From contig NZ_CP043342.1 in the NCBI RefSeq assembly GCF_003594935.2, positions 4,216,001-4,280,000 of the forward strand: 64,000 bases of DNA, given 5' to 3'. A model generated the notes under the pieces. The model searched no databases and was not told the DNA's origin. It worked only from the letters and a program-made list of their open reading frames with translations. Positions within the stretch are counted from its first letter, which is position 1. Each line of letters begins with the position of its first letter. Below are positions 57,666 to 64,000 of this stretch, one piece after another. Source of the DNA: Enterobacter huaxiensis. GTDB taxonomy: Bacteria > Pseudomonadota > Gammaproteobacteria > Enterobacterales > Enterobacteriaceae. The position numbers and the translations under genes are program-made.

Positions 57666-59117
57666 ATGAAACTTTCAAAAATTGCACTTGCCGTCGCGAC
57701 GTTAACCGTTGCGTCTTCGGCACTTGCGCACGGATATATAGAATCGCCGGCCAGTCGCGCCTATATGTGTAAGCTTGGCCAAAATATCGACTGTGGCGCC
57801 GTCCAGTACGAACCGCAGAGCGTGGAAAAAACCTCCGGCTTCCCGTCAGGCGCTGAGCCCGCGGACGGCCAGCTCGCCAGCGCGGGCATCTCTCAGTATT
57901 CTCAGCTGGATAAGCAGAGCCTGAACGCGTGGACGAAAAACCCAATGACGGCAGGCCCTCATGAATTTGTCTGGCACCATACTGCACCGCATAAAACCGT
58001 CAACTGGCGTTATTACATTACCAAACAAAACTGGGATCCAAATAAGCCGCTGACCCGCGACCAGTTTGAATTAACCCCGTTCTGTACTATCAATGGTAAT
58101 AGCCAGGCGCCCGCTGTAACTCAGCCAATGAACTGTAATGTTCCTGAGCGTACCGGCTACCAGGTTATTTATGGCGTATGGGAAATTGCTGACACCACAA
58201 ATAGCTTCTATCAGGCTATCGACGTTGATTTCGGTAACGGCGGCAGCGTCACGCCGGACGAAACGCCTGCTGTCGTATCCCAGTGGAGCAAAACCCTGAG
58301 CGGCCAGGTTGCGGGTAACAACCTGAACGCGGGCGATAAGGTGATTGCACGCTTCTTCGACGCCAACGGAGAAGTGACCTCCATGCGTACCGAAATGACC
58401 ATCGGCTCCGCCGGGCAGGGCGACGCTAACCAGTGGTCTTACGATCTTGCGCAGAAAATCAACGCCGCCCAGAGCGACGTGCGCGTCGGCGTGAAGGACG
58501 ATGCGGGTGAAATCAGCCCGGTTCACGGCGCGAACAGCGTATTCGTGAAAGACGGCAGCACGCTGCAGTCCGTGGCCGTCTCGTATGAAGAGCAGAAAGC
58601 GCAGGTGAATGAGACCATCGCCGTTACCGATCTGCAGTACAGCAAAATCGCGCACGGCAACGCGACCGTGACCTTCCACGTCAACACCAAGGGCGACGTG
58701 AATATGGAAGCACACGTGATGAACCACCACGGCGCGGAAAAAGGTTACCTGAAGCAGGACATGAACAACGCCAGCCAGGACGTCACCATGACGCTGACTG
58801 ACGTCACGCCGGGCCACCATATGCTGAAATACTACGCCACCAACAAAGACGGCACCATGTTCGCCCAGGACGTGCTGAACCTGATGCTGGAAGGCGATGC
58901 CGCGGCAGACAGCACCGGCCACCACGACTATACCTTCCCGGACAATATCGCCTCCTATAAGGCAGGTACCGTAGTGCTTCAGCCTAAGGACGGTAAGACC
59001 TACGAATGTAAGCCTTTCCCGTACAGCGGGTACTGCATCCAGTGGAGCCAGAATGCCACCCAGTTTGAGCCAGGCACGGGTTCGCACTGGAAAGAGGCGT
59101 GGGTGTTGAAGAACTGA
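57666..59117 (+). CDS. gbpA: Chitin-binding LPMO / GlcNAc-binding protein (GbpA-like)
   Basis: The 483-residue secreted protein has a signal peptide ending ALA at about residue 21, so the mature chain starts with His (HGYIESPASRAYMC). That His and a second one in GPHEFVWHHTAPH form the copper histidine brace of an AA10 lytic polysaccharide monooxygenase. Domains that follow match GbpA domain 2 (about 200-300), domain 3 (about 310-410) and a C-terminal CBM73-like chitin-binding module with paired Cys and Trp (YECKPFPYSGYCIQWSQN). Vibrio GbpA (485 residues) has the same size and helps attachment to chitin and mucin. The neighbouring GH20 gene could use the released sugars. Confidence 0.92.
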   Translation: MKLSKIALAVATLTVASSALAHGYIESPASRAYMCKLGQNIDCGAVQYEPQSVEKTSGFPSGAEPADGQLASAGISQYSQLDKQSLNAWTKNPMTAGPHEFVWHHTAPHKTVNWRYYITKQNWDPNKPLTRDQFELTPFCTINGNSQAPAVTQPMNCNVPERTGYQVIYGVWEIADTTNSFYQAIDVDFGNGGSVTPDETPAVVSQWSKTLSGQVAGNNLNAGDKVIARFFDANGEVTSMRTEMTIGSAGQGDANQWSYDLAQKINAAQSDVRVGVKDDAGEISPVHGANSVFVKDGSTLQSVAVSYEEQKAQVNETIAVTDLQYSKIAHGNATVTFHVNTKGDVNMEAHVMNHHGAEKGYLKQDMNNASQDVTMTLTDVTPGHHMLKYYATNKDGTMFAQDVLNLMLEGDAAADSTGHHDYTFPDNIASYKAGTVVLQPKDGKTYECKPFPYSGYCIQWSQNATQFEPGTGSHWKEAWVLKN

Positions 59118-59128
59118 GTGGTCTGGTT

Positions 59129-59206
59129 CCCTCACCCCGGCCCTCTCCCAAAGGGAGAGGGTGTATAAATTCCCTCTCCCTTTGGGAGAGGGTTAGGGTG
59201 AGGGGG
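59129..59206. repeat. CCCTCTCCC palindromic repeat, copy 3 (paired)
   Basis: Two facing copies between the convergent gbpA and hexosaminidase stops: CCCTCACCCCGGCCCTCTCCC...GGGAGAGGG then CCCTCTCCCTTTGGGAGAGGG...GGGTGAGGG. The location suggests a role as a bidirectional terminator or mRNA stabiliser. Confidence 0.85.
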
Positions 59207-59207
59207 T

Positions 59208-61592
59208 CTACTGATTCCGCGTTGCTCTGAGCAGCGTCTCCAGCGGATAGACCGCCGCAATCACCGCTTCGTCCTGAACCTTCGCCGCGTTATCCAGCTC
59301 GCTCTGAATCGACGCGATCTCTTTGTCGTCCAGCGTGCCCTGACGTGCTACCAGGTCCGTCAGCCTCAGGCCAATCGAGGCCAGCTTGTCCACTTCCTGA
59401 ATCACCGGCCTGATGGCCTTCAGCTGATAACTGTTTTCGCTTAGCGCCAGCGCGTCGCTGGTGTTGCTCTGCCAGCGGTTAAAGACGTGGCGCAGCGCGT
59501 CGGCGCTTTCGGCGTCTTCCGCGTCGCTCACCAGACGGTCGACCCATTTGTGCATCTGGCGCACGGTAGCGCTTTCGGCGTTCAGCGCATCAGCAAATCG
59601 GTTGAGCGGCTCGAACTGATGATAGTTTCCGGCCTGGAACTTCAGGTGCTGACGGGTGTAATACTGCGCCGGCTCGACGGCCTGGGCGAGGATCTGCAGC
59701 GGCAGGGTATCGGCATTGTTCGCAAGGCGCGTGAACTGCACCTGCTGCTGAGTATGCTGCTGAAGCCCTACCGATACCGTTGACCAGCTGTCCATCGCCT
59801 GCAGGCGGGTGTACATGTTGTCGACGTCGTTGACGTCCTTCGCCGACCACAGCCGCTCAGCCACCGCGAAGGCGCGCGGCCACAGGCGGATATCCAGCAC
59901 CGGCGCGACCACGTTCTCTGCCCACAGCGCGGCTTCTCCGCCGAGCAGGTTTGCCTCGTTCGCGGTTTCCGGCACCGCCGGCGGCGTGCCTTTTGGCACC
60001 TCGTCGAGGCGCGTGCCGCTGATTGGGTAGCGCGTGTTCCCCACCAGGAAATAGCCGGTGAGTTTGTCGTTATCGACGGAGACCACCGGGCGCGTTTCGC
60101 CCATCCAGGTATCAACGGTAAACGTCACCTGATTGTCATCGCGCCATTCAATATCCTGCACCGCGCGGCGGGATTTCCCGGCAAAATCAATAAACCCGCG
60201 CCAGCCCGCATCGCCTTTTACCAGCGTGAAGCTCCCCTCCACCGGCTTGCCCTTCAGGCGCGGCATGGAGAAGGCCCAGCTCTGAGCGCTGTCGGCGTCC
60301 GCTATCACGTCCACGCCGTTCAGCCCCTGCGGGACAATTTCATTCCGGTAGTGATAGGCGGTGGACTGGGGCTGGTCGAGATAGAAGCCGGTGGAGAGGA
60401 TCCCTTTGTAGCCGTTCTGCGCCACCTGCCCCAGCGCGTCCTGTCCCTGCCAGGACTGGATCAGAATGCTTTTCGGCAGGTCGGGATGGTAAATCTCATC
60501 CCAGCCGACCATCTGTCGGCGATGCTTCTCGAGGATCGTCTCCAGCCTGCGGTTGAAATAGGCCTGCAGCGCGTGGCTGTCCGCCAGCCTGTTATCGCGC
60601 ATGAAATTCTGGATCGCGGCGTTCGCTTTCCACTGGCTGTCGTCCACCTCATCGCCGCCGATGTGCAGATACGGATCGGGGAAGATCGCCGCCAGTTCGC
60701 TGACCATCGCGTCCGCAAAGGCGTAGGTTGCGTCTTTGGTCGGGTCCAGCACCGGCTTCAGCACGCCCCAGTGGCGCTCCATTTCGTACGGCCCCGGCGC
60801 GCTCATCAGCTCCGGATAGGCCACGGCAATCGCCGAGGCGTGGCCCGGCATGTCAATCTCCGGCACCACGCGAATGCCGCGCTCGGCGGCGTAACGCACA
60901 ACCTCGCGCATCTGCTCCGGGGTGTAGAACAGCCCGTCGCTGGCAAGCTGGGTCAGCTTAGGGTAGCGCTTCGAGCTGAAGCGCCAGCCCTGATCGTCGG
61001 TCAAATGCCAGTGCAGAACGTTAAGCTTAGCGGCGGCCATGCCGTCGATCTGACGTTTGATATCCGGCAGCGGGATAAAGTGGCGCGCCGAGTCCAGGAG
61101 CAGCCCGCGCCACGGGAAGCGCGGTGAATCCTCGATGGAAACCCACGGCAGCGAGGTGTTTTCCGCTCCGTTCTGCATCAGCTGGAGCAGCGTTTCCATG
61201 GCGCGCAGCGCGCCGAAGCGGGTGTTGGCAGAGATATCTACGCCGCTGGCGTCCACCGTGAGCTTATAGCTTTCATCACTGTCCGGCAGCGGCTGCGGTT
61301 TTACCTTTTTGGCGATGGCGATGCGGATGGTCGGTTGGTCTGGTTTTTCAACCTGCGGCTGCAGCGTCCAGCCGGTTTGCAGGGCAATGCGCTGGCGCAG
61401 GCGGTTGACGGCGTCACCGAGGTCATCACCGCTGACGCTGACGGAAATTTTATTGTCGATAACCAGCGCGCCCTGGGTCGTCGGGCGCTCGACCTTCGCA
61501 GGCCAGGGCATTAAGGGGAGGTCGCCTGCCGGAGCGGCAAACGCAGAGGCGCCGAGCATCAGCCCGGCGGTTAAGAGGCTGTACCGTAACAT
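59208..61592 (-). CDS. GH20 beta-N-acetylhexosaminidase
   Basis: The 794-residue exported glycosidase has a signal peptide (about 1-19, GASAFA). Next come an N-terminal GH20b domain and the TIM-barrel catalytic domain with GLLLDSARHFIPL, HWHLTDDQGWRF, EIDMPGHASA and the catalytic Asp-Glu pair in YLHIGGDEVDDSQW (about 311-324). Family members remove terminal GlcNAc or GalNAc from chitooligosaccharides and glycans through a substrate-assisted mechanism. It is larger than cytoplasmic NagZ and belongs to the periplasmic/outer-membrane chitobiase-like group. It is convergent with gbpA, and the pair could form a small chitin-use unit. Confidence 0.93.
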   Translation of the reverse strand: MLRYSLLTAGLMLGASAFAAPAGDLPLMPWPAKVERPTTQGALVIDNKISVSVSGDDLGDAVNRLRQRIALQTGWTLQPQVEKPDQPTIRIAIAKKVKPQPLPDSDESYKLTVDASGVDISANTRFGALRAMETLLQLMQNGAENTSLPWVSIEDSPRFPWRGLLLDSARHFIPLPDIKRQIDGMAAAKLNVLHWHLTDDQGWRFSSKRYPKLTQLASDGLFYTPEQMREVVRYAAERGIRVVPEIDMPGHASAIAVAYPELMSAPGPYEMERHWGVLKPVLDPTKDATYAFADAMVSELAAIFPDPYLHIGGDEVDDSQWKANAAIQNFMRDNRLADSHALQAYFNRRLETILEKHRRQMVGWDEIYHPDLPKSILIQSWQGQDALGQVAQNGYKGILSTGFYLDQPQSTAYHYRNEIVPQGLNGVDVIADADSAQSWAFSMPRLKGKPVEGSFTLVKGDAGWRGFIDFAGKSRRAVQDIEWRDDNQVTFTVDTWMGETRPVVSVDNDKLTGYFLVGNTRYPISGTRLDEVPKGTPPAVPETANEANLLGGEAALWAENVVAPVLDIRLWPRAFAVAERLWSAKDVNDVDNMYTRLQAMDSWSTVSVGLQQHTQQQVQFTRLANNADTLPLQILAQAVEPAQYYTRQHLKFQAGNYHQFEPLNRFADALNAESATVRQMHKWVDRLVSDAEDAESADALRHVFNRWQSNTSDALALSENSYQLKAIRPVIQEVDKLASIGLRLTDLVARQGTLDDKEIASIQSELDNAAKVQDEAVIAAVYPLETLLRATRNQ

Positions 61593-61714
61593 GAATGTTC
61601 CTTATCTGACGGGCCAAAAAATGGCAAAACATTCTGTTAACATGCGCTCAATTTGTCGTCAAGCGATTGCGCCGACGGAGATCACAGGTTGTTGAATTTG
61701 GGAGGAAAGCCAGT

Positions 61715-61790
61715 CCCCTCACCCCGGCCCTCTCCCCAAAGGGGCGAGGGTGTAATCATCCCCTCTCCCTTCCAGGGAGAGGGTGAGGGT
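61715..61790. repeat. CCCTCTCCC palindromic repeat, copy 4 (paired)
   Basis: Facing copies between mgtA (ends at 61798) and the hexosaminidase start: CCCTCACCCCGGCCCTCTCCCC...GGGGCGAGGG and CCCTCTCCCTTCCAGGGAGAGGGTGAGGG. Confidence 0.85.
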
Positions 61791-61797
61791 AAAAAAA

Positions 61798-64000
<2,203 letters not shown>

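Noticed and set aside
58071..59135. 354-codon minus-strand frame opposite gbpA
   Set aside because: The plus-strand LPMO has a signal peptide and catalytic His residues; the antisense frame has no family features.

Overview
The window is enterobacterial, most likely from the Enterobacter cloacae complex or a close relative. Evidence is the fosA–trpS-like pair, the core neighbourhood leuX–miaE–rraB–argI, tabA next to an arginine deiminase operon, pyrL-pyrB-pyrI-ridA, and a GbpA-like LPMO, GH20 hexosaminidase and P-type Mg2+ ATPase. Core genes are GC-rich. Accessory stretches (about 1.6-3.3 kb, 25.7-44.2 kb and 47.8-48.9 kb) are visibly more AT-rich. The species is inferred from gene content only.

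Layout. (1) 1-1.6 kb: the end of fosA and a second-type tryptophanyl-tRNA synthetase gene preceded by a short leader peptide with tandem Trp codons and a classic attenuator. (2) 1.7-3.3 kb: an orphan type VI secretion cargo module (candidate membrane-active effector, four-TM candidate immunity protein, Hcp), followed by a degraded copy of the trpS 3' end. (3) 3.4-23.9 kb, all on the minus strand: a 17-gene block starting with a two-partner secretion pair (TpsA exoprotein, TpsB pore). It continues with a complete type II fatty acid/polyketide-like set (AcpS, ketoreductase, dehydratase, ACP, GcvT-like protein, a fused ketosynthase–chain-length-factor-like protein, a further ketosynthase, a degenerate ketosynthase-like protein, an acyltransferase) and a Lol-like export set (ATPase, FtsX-type permease, TPR-like protein, LolA-like carrier, outer-membrane barrel) plus a polytopic membrane protein. 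I consider this the most interesting system in the window: it looks built to make a fatty-acyl or polyketide product, move it to the outer membrane and act together with, or on, a secreted adhesin.

(4) 24.8-44.2 kb: a SymE-like toxin and then a defence island bounded by a P4-type integrase beside tRNA-Leu (leuX). It holds an HNH nuclease/methyltransferase pair, a Mokosh II-like helicase-PLD protein, a Septu-like pair in which the ATPase carries its own HNH domain, a RosmerTA-like pair with an ImmA/IrrE metalloprotease-HTH protein, and a three-gene methylase/helicase/GIY-YIG module. (5) 44.4-49.5 kb: leuX, an unknown membrane-anchored protein, miaE, rraB, argI with two ARG boxes, an orphan amidase-type T6SS effector/immunity pair, and tabA.

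(6) 49.5-55.4 kb: a long regulatory region and the arginine deiminase operon arcA-arcC-arcB-transporter-arcR. (7) 55.4-57.6 kb: the attenuated pyrL-pyrBI operon and ridA. Carbamoyl phosphate links argI, arcB/arcC and pyrB. (8) 57.7-64 kb: a secreted chitin-binding LPMO, a GH20 beta-hexosaminidase and the 3' part of mgtA, separated by a family of short palindromic repeats.
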